Of a DNA stretch of 64,000 nt, positions 57,136 through 64,000 are shown piece by piece. The DNA lies in assembly GCA_017447185.1 (NCBI GenBank), contig JAFSOC010000010.1, forward strand, positions 1-64,000. The letters run 5' to 3'. A model generated the notes under the pieces. That model made no database searches. It was given only the letters and a program-made list of their open reading frames with translations, and had not been told where the DNA came from. Source of the stretch: Clostridia bacterium. GTDB taxonomy: Bacteria; Bacillota; Clostridia; Christensenellales; Aristaeellaceae. Numbering within the stretch: the stretch's first letter is position 1; every line of letters begins with the position of its first letter. A program made the translations under genes and the position numbers.

Positions 57136-57900
57136 TTACAGGTTCTGCGGCTTCCTTGCCAGATACAGAACGTAAGTATCCTCGAATACTACTTTCCCGC
57201 CGTTTTCTTCGACCGCATTCCTGAGTCCTTCAAAGAACAGGGTTTTATACGGTTCCGGAATCACAATATGATCACAATGGGTACCGCAGTAAGAAACGTA
57301 TTCATCCGCGCTCATTTCCCGTCTCCCATGGAAATCATGTTCCTGGAAGTCCACAAAACCGTAGTTCTGAGCGTTATCGTATTTGAAGCCACGGTGGGCA
57401 TAGGGGATTTCCGGTTTGAAATACTGACCGTATATTTTTTGAATCTGCTGATAAAGCTCCTCGTTCGGTGTCCTGTAATCTGCTCTTGTCAACATCATTG
57501 CAAGGGTTCCGCCCGGCTTGAGCAACCCAAACGTTTTTGAGAAGGCGGTTTCTTCCGGAATCCATTGAATGGTTGCAGCAGAATAAATCAGGTCAAAACG
57601 CTGCTGCCCGAAATCGTAAGTAATGAAGTCATCGTTCACGATATGGAAGTTAGGATACTGATCATACTTTTCTCTCATCTTTGTATAAAGATGTTCGCCA
57701 AGTTCAATCGCGTTGTAATCGCATCCCGTTTCAAGGATTGGATCCGTTGCCTGGCCGGTCCCCGGACCAAGCTCCAGAACCTTCTTCTCCGGGCCAAGCT
57801 GTGTGAAGTTTACCAGATATTCGAATAATTCCCCGCTGTATTTCGGCCTGAACTGATCGAATTGCTCGGGGATCGTATCAAAGATTTTTCTGAGTTCCAT
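57136..57900 (-). CDS. Class I SAM-dependent methyltransferase
   Basis: 254 residues from the ATG at 57898-57900. MELRKIFDTIPEQFDQFRPKY is a common start of this methyltransferase group; SAM motif I is VLELGPGTGQATDPIL, with NAIEL and motif IV FDLIYSAATIQWIPEETAF. Small-molecule methyl transfer, substrate unknown. It begins only 2 bp after the stop of the 36-codon remnant upstream, from which its RBS (AGAGG) is borrowed. Confidence 0.86.
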   Translation of the reverse strand: MELRKIFDTIPEQFDQFRPKYSGELFEYLVNFTQLGPEKKVLELGPGTGQATDPILETGCDYNAIELGEHLYTKMREKYDQYPNFHIVNDDFITYDFGQQRFDLIYSAATIQWIPEETAFSKTFGLLKPGGTLAMMLTRADYRTPNEELYQQIQKIYGQYFKPEIPYAHRGFKYDNAQNYGFVDFQEHDFHGRREMSADEYVSYCGTHCDHIVIPEPYKTLFFEGLRNAVEENGGKVVFEDTYVLYLARKPQNL

Positions 57901-57902
57901 AT

Positions 57903-58013
57903 TTAACCTCTGCAAATTACCTGTTTTTCAATATCAACGATCAGGATTCCCTCTTCATCGAACGGAAGCCTTGCGGCAATCTGCCCGTCATGAAACAGGA
58001 AAGCATATCGCAT
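57903..58013 (-). pseudogene. Unrecognised 36-residue C-terminal remnant
   Basis: Reads MRYAFLFHDGQIAARLPFDE then EGILIVDIEKQVICRG and stops. Codon use is protein-like, no RBS, and the frame opens shortly upstream at a stop. It fills the gap between the methyltransferase and a GNAT gene; family unknown. Confidence 0.35.
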
Positions 58014-58030
58014 CCACGCTGCTCTTCACA

Positions 58031-58546
58031 TTATCCGATCGTTAAAGTAAAAACATCTGATTCAAAGGTAGCGCTCCCATCATTTTTCGTATATGAAGAA
58101 CTATGGTCGTATATCATTCCAAGTTTCTCCATAACTTTCCTGCTGCCTGTATTTTCCCTGGCACACTCTCCCTCAAACGTGTGCGCGCCATATTCTTTTA
58201 CGGCATGATCCATCAATGCTTTCATTCCCTCTGCAGTATATCCTTTTCCCCAATCATCGTATCTGTTGACATAAGATAAAGTCCAGACATCTCTTTCAAG
58301 ATCATGGTTAACCGCATAAATACCTACTGCGTGTCCGTCATTTTTCGCAGAAACCAGCATCAGTATATTAACCTTTGAAGCAGGATCTTTTTTTGGAAGC
58401 CATGCCAATGGCTCCTCAGGAGTCTTGCATGCAGAACCAAGCAGGTATTTATAGACTCTTTCATCCATATCCCAAGCTGCCATTGCCTTATAGTCCTCAG
58501 GCATCAGCCGTCTCATAATGAGCCTTTCAGTTTCAATCATTTCCAT
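58031..58546 (-). CDS. GNAT family N-acetyltransferase (RimJ/RimL type)
   Basis: 171 residues from the ATG at 58544-58546 (RBS AGGAGG). MEMIETERLIMRRLMPEDYKAMAAWDMDERVYKYL is the RimJ/RimL start; acetyl-CoA motif YDDWGKGYTAEGMKALMDHAV; C-terminal ENTGSRKVMEKLGM. Such enzymes acetylate protein N-termini or small amines. Starts 22 bp after the Nudix gene. Confidence 0.87.
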   Translation of the reverse strand: MEMIETERLIMRRLMPEDYKAMAAWDMDERVYKYLLGSACKTPEEPLAWLPKKDPASKVNILMLVSAKNDGHAVGIYAVNHDLERDVWTLSYVNRYDDWGKGYTAEGMKALMDHAVKEYGAHTFEGECARENTGSRKVMEKLGMIYDHSSSYTKNDGSATFESDVFTLTIG

Positions 58547-58568
58547 GGATGCCCAACCTCCTGCCACG

Positions 58569-59072
58569 TTATTTTACGTCTGCTCCATCCTTCCAGTATT
58601 CCAGCAGCTTTTCATCTATTACAGCTATTTCTTCCTTGCCTTTAATATCGCTGTAGAAGGCAAGTTTTTCAATTTCTTCCTTGTCATTTCTGTATGCTTC
58701 AATCATTGGCAGATATTCCTTTGGCAAGGTTATCCCGTATAATCCGCCATACTCATCATGCCATTCAGGATTGAAATATCCGGGAGCCATTTTGTAATAC
58801 ATGAGTCCCAGATACCTGAAGTCTGCATGATCAAGCCCCAGCTCTTCTTTGCACTCTCTCGTAATGCATTCCCTGAGGGTTTCATTTTCTTCTCTGCAGC
58901 CCCCAAATATCTCCCAGTCTTTTCTCCAGTGATTCCATCCCATCAGATAATCATCGCCTATTTTCACAACAGCCAGGCAATGATTAATGGGTCCGTATTC
59001 TTTATCTGCATCCGCTTCGTTGACATTAATAATATCAAGGAGTTCATTCCCTTTACGGTCAACAACGATCAT
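58569..59072 (-). CDS. Nudix hydrolase
   Basis: 167 residues with the Nudix box GGCREENETLRECITRECKEELGL and start MIVVDRKGNELLDIINV. Pyrophosphate hydrolase of unknown substrate. Same strand as the GNAT gene that follows at 22 bp; the two may share a transcript. Confidence 0.88.
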   Translation of the reverse strand: MIVVDRKGNELLDIINVNEADADKEYGPINHCLAVVKIGDDYLMGWNHWRKDWEIFGGCREENETLRECITRECKEELGLDHADFRYLGLMYYKMAPGYFNPEWHDEYGGLYGITLPKEYLPMIEAYRNDKEEIEKLAFYSDIKGKEEIAVIDEKLLEYWKDGADVK

Positions 59073-59100
59073 ATTTCCTCCCCAATCCGGAACCTGTTTA

Positions 59101-59865
59101 TTAAATCAGTCTGACCAGTTCTGAGCATAACTGAACAAGATCATAGCGCACGCCTTCCCGGCTCCGCCATACCCTGCCGTCCCAGTCATCGCCTGACAGA
59201 TCGTCCCCGCTGTAGATCAATGCACCGTACGCAAATTTGCGGAACTGCGCCACGGCGATACATCCCGCCTGTTCCATCTCAACGATCTTTGCGCCTTCTT
59301 TTTTCCGGAGCTCTATCCGGTCCAGGGTTTCGCGGAAGATGGCATCTGTGGTCCATACCAGGCCGCGCAGATAGGATACTTCCCGTTTTTCCAGGTAATC
59401 AATGATTTTCTCTGTGACGGCGGGATCCGTATAGAGCACCCGGGATGCGGGGATATAGTGATAGGAGAACCCCTCGTCCCGGATCGCTCCATCCACAACC
59501 AGGATCTGGCCCACATCCAGGTCTTTCACCAGGACGCCGCCTCCGCCGCAGAACATCACCTTTGTGACGCCCATAGCGTTGAACAGGTCAAGATTCCCGC
59601 CGCACGCAGGACAGCCTACCTGCCCCAGTGTCAGCAGTACGTCCGGTTTCCCGGTGAATCTGTATATATCCACCGGATTCTCCCCGGGAATGACTCTTTC
59701 TTTTTCAATCTGCCCGGCAGATAACAGTTTCTGAATCACTTCGGGGAAGAAAGTAATCACCATCTTATTCGTATCGAATCCACTGCCGGAGAAATGCGTC
59801 GGATTCAGTTTCGCGGTCGGATTGTCGTCAAATTCCATGATCGGCCAGTCGTTTCTGTGCAGCAT
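59101..59865 (-). CDS. Nucleoside phosphorylase family protein (uridine phosphorylase-like)
   Basis: 254 residues from the ATG at 59863-59865 (RBS GGAGGG). DVLLTLGQVGCPACGGNLDLFNAMGVTKVMFCGGGGVL and EGAKIVEMEQAGCIAVAQF (EMExA) are the phosphorylase motifs, with SGDDLSGDDWD in the ribose/base pocket. It splits a nucleoside with phosphate to sugar-1-phosphate and base; it is near Udp-type proteins, but the base is not certain. Confidence 0.83.
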   Translation of the reverse strand: MLHRNDWPIMEFDDNPTAKLNPTHFSGSGFDTNKMVITFFPEVIQKLLSAGQIEKERVIPGENPVDIYRFTGKPDVLLTLGQVGCPACGGNLDLFNAMGVTKVMFCGGGGVLVKDLDVGQILVVDGAIRDEGFSYHYIPASRVLYTDPAVTEKIIDYLEKREVSYLRGLVWTTDAIFRETLDRIELRKKEGAKIVEMEQAGCIAVAQFRKFAYGALIYSGDDLSGDDWDGRVWRSREGVRYDLVQLCSELVRLI

Positions 59866-60021
59866 ATTTTTTCCCTCCGGAATATTTTTTTGATTCCTTT
59901 TCATCCTCTGATGATTTCCAGCAGTATCCTGCCTCGTCAGATACTGATTTGTTGACATCCCGGAAAACAGGGAATCTGTTTATCCTGTCCTCTGCATGTT
60001 CCTCCGCACTTTGTCTACACC

Positions 60022-60097
60022 TCACAGATCCTTGCTCACATCCACCCAGTCCTTATAGCCGCTGCATTTTTCAAGCTCTGCCAGGCTTTTGCCTTTT
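60022..60097 (-). pseudogene. Short C-terminal coding remnant
   Basis: Reads GKSLAELEKCSGYKDWVDVS then KDL and stops at 60022-60024. About 24 residues, no start. Family not recognised; listed because the 59866-60148 gap holds nothing else that I can support. Confidence 0.3.
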
Positions 60098-60148
60098 CAA
60101 ATGCCATTATTTCTCTTTCCTTTCAGGTCCATCCTTAAAAACCGGAAT

Positions 60149-60622
60149 TCACCGCTTTATGAATACAGGCATATCATATTCATCTTTCCCGTTCTCTGTA
60201 AACCCGACAGATTTCCAAAACCGTACGGAATCTTCTTTCTCGCTGTTTATTTCATAGTATTTTGCGCCGTCCGCCTTCGTGTACTTTTCCAGTGCATAAA
60301 AGCATTCATGCCCTGTGCCCTTTCCCCTGTGCTCCGGGAAAACCCAAAAGTCCAGGATGAAACATTTCCCGTCCTCACTCTGGTAAGTATTATACTGTGC
60401 TGCCCCGATTCTTGTATTTCCGTCAACGAAATATACCATGTGATGTCTGTCTGTTTCCCTCATCATGTTTGCCCGGATGATGCCCCTGTATTCGTCGCCG
60501 GAAAAGTATTCAATATCTTCTTCGTCAATAATCTCATCATCAATCAGATATCTGAGATGAATCTCCCAAAAAGCATCAATATGCTCTACCGGGATTTCTT
60601 CTATTTTGATCAGGATTCCCAT
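60149..60622 (-). CDS. GNAT family N-acetyltransferase
   Basis: 157 residues: N-terminal IEEIPVEHIDAFWEIHLRYL, acetyl-CoA motif FWVFPEHRGKGTGHECFYALEKY, and VRFWKSVGFTENGKDEYDMPVF. Substrate unknown. RBS GGAGGCC. It starts 35 bp after the effector-binding protein gene on the same strand. Confidence 0.86.
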   Translation of the reverse strand: MGILIKIEEIPVEHIDAFWEIHLRYLIDDEIIDEEDIEYFSGDEYRGIIRANMMRETDRHHMVYFVDGNTRIGAAQYNTYQSEDGKCFILDFWVFPEHRGKGTGHECFYALEKYTKADGAKYYEINSEKEDSVRFWKSVGFTENGKDEYDMPVFIKR

Positions 60623-60657
60623 ATGCGATATCAGGCCTCCTTACACATCCTTCCCGC

Positions 60658-61119
60658 TTACCGTCTCCGGATCGGGAAATACATATCATCCTTCCCCGTT
60701 TGCGGGTCGGAATGGTCATATACGGCCCCGGCAAGCGGAATGTTGTTCTCTTTCATGTATTTCCACATGTCCGAAAAGGTATTGTCCCCTTCGCATTCAA
60801 CCACAAGGTAATCAGATGCCGGACACACCCATTTGACCCATCCTTCGGGAGCCTCCGCGTCGTCCCTGCATTCCGCTCCCGCCAGGTAAAGCCCGCTGTT
60901 GAAATCATCCCACGGCTTGAATGAACGGGAAAAGTCCGTCATAGCGCCCCAGATACCGACGAGGTTTCCGGCTTCGTCCTTTTTGGCCAGGTCGGCGATC
61001 TCATCAAAATGGCTGTTGGCATCCTGCCAGAGCTTCTGGATGAATCCTTCCCCGTCCCGGGTGGATCCTTCTTTCCCGATCACCACAAACGACTCTTTGC
61101 TGATTTCTTTGATCTTCAT
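60658..61119 (-). CDS. GyrI-like/effector-binding domain protein
   Basis: 153 residues. MKIKEISKESFVVIGKEGSTRDGEGFIQKLWQDANSHFDEI and GLYLAGAECRDDAEAPEGWVKWVCPASDYLVVE match the stand-alone SOUL/GyrI (AraC effector-binding) fold, ending WKYMKENNIPLAGAVYDHSD. Such proteins bind small, often cationic, drugs, or act as decoys. No DNA-binding domain is present. Confidence 0.82.
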   Translation of the reverse strand: MKIKEISKESFVVIGKEGSTRDGEGFIQKLWQDANSHFDEIADLAKKDEAGNLVGIWGAMTDFSRSFKPWDDFNSGLYLAGAECRDDAEAPEGWVKWVCPASDYLVVECEGDNTFSDMWKYMKENNIPLAGAVYDHSDPQTGKDDMYFPIRRR

Positions 61120-61191
61120 TTTCCCTCATACCTCCACCGATATATTGATCCTTTCGCCCATTTCCCGCGCCTGGCGGATACCGTCTGTGAT

Positions 61192-62097
61192 TCATTCCCC
61201 AAGCATTGCGTCAATACAGTCTTCGATATGATCCGCCCTTCGCAACAGCCTCTTCCGCCGGATATCCTCTCCCGCGGGCCATTCCATCAGCTTCTTGATT
61301 CTTCCCAGGGCGAGGGTTTCATGGAACCGGTCTTTCCAGTCCTCATAGAGCGTCATGTACCACGCTGCCAGCTCTTCCCGGCTGGCCTCTGCCCCGCCGC
61401 GGATCATCCGGGCCAGGGCGGGATTGGCCAGCAGTCCGCGGCCGATCATGATCGCTTCCGTCCCGGGGCAGTCACGGAGCAGCTCTTCCACATCCCCGGC
61501 GGTGCGCAGGTCCCCGTTATAGACCGGATGCGGCGTCCCGCTCTGCAGCGCCAGGGAAAAGGCGTCGTGATGCACCGCGCCGGAATACTGTTCCCGGGTC
61601 GTCCGGGCATGGATTGTCACATGCGCCAGCGGATAATCATTCAGCACCTCCAGGATCCGCGGCCATTCCTCCGCGCTGTCGTATCCGATGCGGGTCTTGA
61701 CCGAAAGCGATACCGGCAGCGTGCTGGAGAACACCCGGTCCATAAAGGAGCGCAGGTATCCCAGGTCCAGGAGCATTCCGCTTCCCCGTCCCTTTTTGGT
61801 CACCGTCGGGGACGGGCATCCGATATTCAGGTCCGCGCAGCTGTAGCCGCATTCGCTCACGTAGAACAGCCACGCGGATAACTGGTCCGGATCCCGGGTC
61901 AGCGCCTGCGGCAAAACATTCAGGCCCTCGTTTTCCTCCGGGGATATATCCCGCTCCTCCCGCGTCAGCAGGGACATCGTTTGCGTCAGCTTGTGGAAGG
62001 GCAGGCAGTAGACGTCAACTCCGCCGAAAATTTTCCGGTGGGCCTGCCGCAGGATCCCGTCCGTCATGCCTTCCATCGGCGCAAAATAGATTTTCAA
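61192..62097 (-). CDS. tRNA-dihydrouridine synthase family protein
   Basis: 301 residues if started at the TTG 62095-62097, which follows GGGAAGGA; the frame is open 24 codons upstream into the CPBP-like duplicate. LKIYFAPMEGMTDGILRQAHRKIFGG is the Dus N-terminus with FMN site; DLNIGCPSPTVTKKGRGSGMLLDL carries the catalytic Cys; VKTRIGYD and HARTTREQYSG complete the family pattern. It reduces uridines in tRNA with NADPH. The non-ATG start is a reading of the RBS, not proof. Confidence 0.87.
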   Translation of the reverse strand: MKIYFAPMEGMTDGILRQAHRKIFGGVDVYCLPFHKLTQTMSLLTREERDISPEENEGLNVLPQALTRDPDQLSAWLFYVSECGYSCADLNIGCPSPTVTKKGRGSGMLLDLGYLRSFMDRVFSSTLPVSLSVKTRIGYDSAEEWPRILEVLNDYPLAHVTIHARTTREQYSGAVHHDAFSLALQSGTPHPVYNGDLRTAGDVEELLRDCPGTEAIMIGRGLLANPALARMIRGGAEASREELAAWYMTLYEDWKDRFHETLALGRIKKLMEWPAGEDIRRKRLLRRADHIEDCIDAMLGE

Positions 62098-62121
62098 TGC
62101 AAGATCCTTCCCGCCTGTCAG

Positions 62122-62150
62122 GCTGCCTGTTTTTTGCGCATATGCCTTCC
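62122..62150. repeat. 29-bp exact repeat, copy 2 (CPBP-like C-terminal stub)
   Basis: Identical to 52962-52990. On the minus strand it reads GRHMRKKQAA and then a stop, the C-terminus of a CPBP-type protein with the rest of the gene gone; it lies directly upstream of the Dus gene. Confidence 0.8.
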
Positions 62151-62309
62151 TCTTGGTTTGTTTCCGCATCGGGCAGGAAAACTCCTGCCCGCCGGCCCCT
62201 GTTTCACCAAAAAAGAGGTTCCGGCTTCGTTCCCATTGTGGATTCCGGGGCCTGTGGCGTATAATAAAGCCACTTGTTTGAGGGAAAGCAGAAAGGCAGG
62301 CAACCGGAT

Positions 62310-62822
62310 ATGCTGAGACTGAGGCCGTACAAAAGCTGTGACGCGGAAATCATCGCCGGGTGGATCACGGATCAGGATGTGTTCCGGAAATGGGGCGGAA
62401 ACCTGATCGGGGACTATCCGCTCTCCGCGGAAGCCATTGACCGGAAATACCGGCTCGAAAACGGGGCCTGTCCGGAGCCGGACAACTTCTATCCCTGGGT
62501 CGCCGTCGATGAGGATAACAACGTGGTCGGCCATTTCATCATGCGCTACCTGCATGGTGATCACCGCTTCCTGCGCTTCGGATGGGTGATTGTGGACCAT
62601 ACCCTCCGCGGAAAAGGATATGGCACCGAAATGCTCCGCGCCGGGCTGAAATATGCCTTTGAGATCCTGGATGCGGATGTGGTCACCCTCGGCGTATACG
62701 TCAATAACGACCTTGCGCATCACTGCTATCGCAAGGCCGGATTCACCGACACGGAACTCCTTGAGCGGTCCCCGTGGAACCAGATGGAGATGGAAATCCG
62801 CAAAGCGGATTATTTCGCCTGA
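62310..62822 (+). CDS. GNAT family N-acetyltransferase
   Basis: 170 residues from the ATG at 62310 (RBS GGCAGG); an upstream in-frame start at 62274 is not supported. MLRLRPYKSCDAEIIAGWI, acetyl-CoA motif WVIVDHTLRGKGYGTEMLRAGLKYAF, then VYVNNDLAHHCYRKAGF. Substrate unknown. A TATAAT at about 62255 probably drives it. Confidence 0.87.
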   Translation: MLRLRPYKSCDAEIIAGWITDQDVFRKWGGNLIGDYPLSAEAIDRKYRLENGACPEPDNFYPWVAVDEDNNVVGHFIMRYLHGDHRFLRFGWVIVDHTLRGKGYGTEMLRAGLKYAFEILDADVVTLGVYVNNDLAHHCYRKAGFTDTELLERSPWNQMEMEIRKADYFA

Positions 62823-62841
62823 TCCCTGCATCAGGCCTGTT

Positions 62842-62958
62842 GATCCTTCCGTCCTTATATTTCCTCCGGAGCATACCGCCGGATCCGGCATCCAGTTCCG
62901 GCCCGGGGACCTGATCATTCTCCTCGGCAGCGATCATATCTTTTCGAGTTTGCTCTAA
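62842..62958 (+). pseudogene. C-terminal stub of a TrkA-C/RCK-domain protein
   Basis: Plus-strand frame reads SVLIFPPEHTAGSGIQFRPG then DLIILLGSDHIFSSLL and stops at 62956-62958. The strand pattern with RPGDLIILLGS is the last part of a TrkA-C domain (xxGDxLxxxG). About 38 residues remain, no start. Confidence 0.5.
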
Positions 62959-63048
62959 GTCAATAGAGGATCCCGCGAAACAGTTCCCACCATTGTTTTT
63001 TCGCTGCGTTCCCGTCCCCTGCTGCTTTTTTCACTCCCGGAATTCTGC

Positions 63049-63054
63049 TATAAT
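63049..63054 (+). promoter_or_regulatory. -10 element of the azlCD promoter
   Basis: TGCTATAAT (TG-extended) about 50 bp before the azlC ATG. A strong hairpin TCCGGCGGG/CCCGCCGGA follows at about 63064-63088, just before the RBS, and may affect expression. Confidence 0.5.
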
Positions 63055-63101
63055 CGGCAGGAATCCGGCGGGTGGTCTTCCCGCCGGAAGAAAGGTGTGC
63101 C

Positions 63102-63791
63102 ATGAAGTCTGAAATCGTCCGGAAAGCGTTCCTGAAGTCCCTTCCCGTGATGGCGGGCTATGTCATCCTGGGCATCGGCTTCGGCATTCTCCTGCGGGAC
63201 GCCGGCTACGGCCTGCCCTGGGCCTTTGCCATGGCCGTCGCCATCTACGCCGGATCGATGCAGTATGTCGGGGTCGGCCTGCTGGCCGGCGGCGCCGGAA
63301 TCCTCACGACAATCCTGACAACGATCATGGTCAACGCCCGCCATCTCTTCTACAGTATTTCCATGATCGATAAATACAAGAACGCGGGAAAGTATAAGCC
63401 CTATATGATTTTCGCCCTCACGGACGAAACCTATTCCCTCCTGTGCGACGGGGATACGCCTGACCGGGAGAACGCGGACCTGTACCGTTTCCTGGTCTCC
63501 CTTTTCAACCAGCTGTACTGGATCACCGGCTGCGTCCTGGGCAGCCTCCTCGGCACGGTACTCCCCTTCCCGACCACGGGGATCGAGTTTTCCATGACCG
63601 CCCTGTTCATCGCTTCCTTCACGGAGCAGTGGATCCGCACGAAGGATCACCTGCCGGCTGTCACGGGACTCCTTTCCACCCTGCTGTGCCTGCTGGTGTT
63701 CGGTCCGGAACGTTTCCTCATCCCGGCCATGCTGCTGATTACGCTTGTGCTGACGCTGCTGCGCAGCCGGCGGGGAAGGAAGGCCGTATGA
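63102..63791 (+). CDS. azlC: AzlC family branched-chain amino acid exporter subunit
   Basis: 229 residues from the ATG at 63102 (RBS GAAAGG). KAFLKSLPVMAGYVILGIGFGILLRDAGYGLPWAFAMAVAIYAGSMQYVGVGLL and MVNARHLFYSISM are the AzlC signatures (the AGSxQ and NxRH motifs). With AzlD it exports branched-chain amino acids. The stop overlaps the azlD ATG (ATGA). Confidence 0.93.
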   Translation: MKSEIVRKAFLKSLPVMAGYVILGIGFGILLRDAGYGLPWAFAMAVAIYAGSMQYVGVGLLAGGAGILTTILTTIMVNARHLFYSISMIDKYKNAGKYKPYMIFALTDETYSLLCDGDTPDRENADLYRFLVSLFNQLYWITGCVLGSLLGTVLPFPTTGIEFSMTALFIASFTEQWIRTKDHLPAVTGLLSTLLCLLVFGPERFLIPAMLLITLVLTLLRSRRGRKAV

Positions 63792-64000
63792 ACACACATG
63801 CCGCGATCCTGGTGGCCGTCATGGCCGCCGTCACCATGCTGCTGCGCTTCCTTCCCTTCCTGGTCTTCCGGAAGAAAACGCCGCCCTATATCGCTTATCT
63901 CGGAGAAGTGCTCCCGGCTGCCATCATCGGCATGCTGGTGGTTTACTGCCTGAAGGATACCGCCGTCACCCGGCCGCCCTTCGGCGCCCCGGAACTCATT
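63788..64000 (+). CDS. azlD: AzlD family protein (partial, runs off the window)
   Basis: 71 codons visible: MNTHAAILVAVMAAVTMLLRFLPFLVF, RKKTPPYIAYLGEVLPAAIIGMLVVYCLK, the small membrane partner of AzlC (~105 residues when complete). Translationally coupled to azlC. Confidence 0.92.
   Translation, partial: MNTHAAILVAVMAAVTMLLRFLPFLVFRKKTPPYIAYLGEVLPAAIIGMLVVYCLKDTAVTRPPFGAPELI

Overview
The window is typical chromosomal DNA of an anaerobic Bacillota (Clostridia) bacterium, probably from a gut or rumen. The signs are GC-rich codon use with strong AGGAGG-type ribosome binding sites, TTGACA/TATAAT promoters, LytTR/DUF3021, MerR and Rrf2 regulators, a GH43 glycosidase, MATE exporters, and many small GNAT, Nudix and VOC genes. 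The taxon is an inference from gene style; no rRNA or marker gene is complete.

Left end (1-4.1 kb): the first codons of a probable rplM (ribosomal protein L13) gene on the minus strand, with its structured leader and promoter, then a gene-poor AT-rich stretch. An Rrf2 regulator, a MalY/PatB C-S lyase and a pyridoxal kinase follow, a plausible sulfur/PLP group, then a VOC protein.

Core of interest (4.2-16 kb): an ATP-grasp ligase and a MATE exporter on the plus strand converge on a three-gene minus-strand operon. That operon holds a 74-residue peptide with a RiPP-like leader and two near-identical 16-residue core repeats, a two-domain GT2 glycosyltransferase, and a one-module NRPS (A-PCP-C). 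A C-terminal stub of a LanM/LanC-like cyclase lies just upstream of the peptide promoter. Next to it is an amino-acid ABC importer. Both the MATE exporter and the ABC ATPase carry extra C-terminal RsbW/SpoIIAB-like ATPase folds. A second MATE exporter with the same kind of tail follows a GT8 glycosyltransferase at 31-34 kb. I read 4.2-16 kb as a candidate undescribed modified-peptide system.

Middle (16-37 kb): MBL hydrolase, GNAT, a probable 6S-like RNA, a MutS2-like ATPase lacking Smr, a methyltransferase, a toxin-antitoxin pair, a run of secreted proteins led by an alkylsulfatase-type MBL enzyme, a GH43, a membrane GGDEF protein, the GT8/MATE pair, an aldo-keto reductase and a large alpha/alpha-toroid-like protein.

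Right part (37-64 kb): an accessory region of small single-gene units (GNATs, Nudix, DinB, methyltransferases, nucleotidyltransferase, flavodoxins, CPBP protease, SfsA, Dus, AzlCD). Between the intact genes are many short 3'-end gene remnants (M13 peptidase, AraC, carboxylesterase, SGNH hydrolase, GNAT, TrkA-C and unrecognised ones). Repeated deletion has left C-terminal stubs, which marks this as a plastic region.
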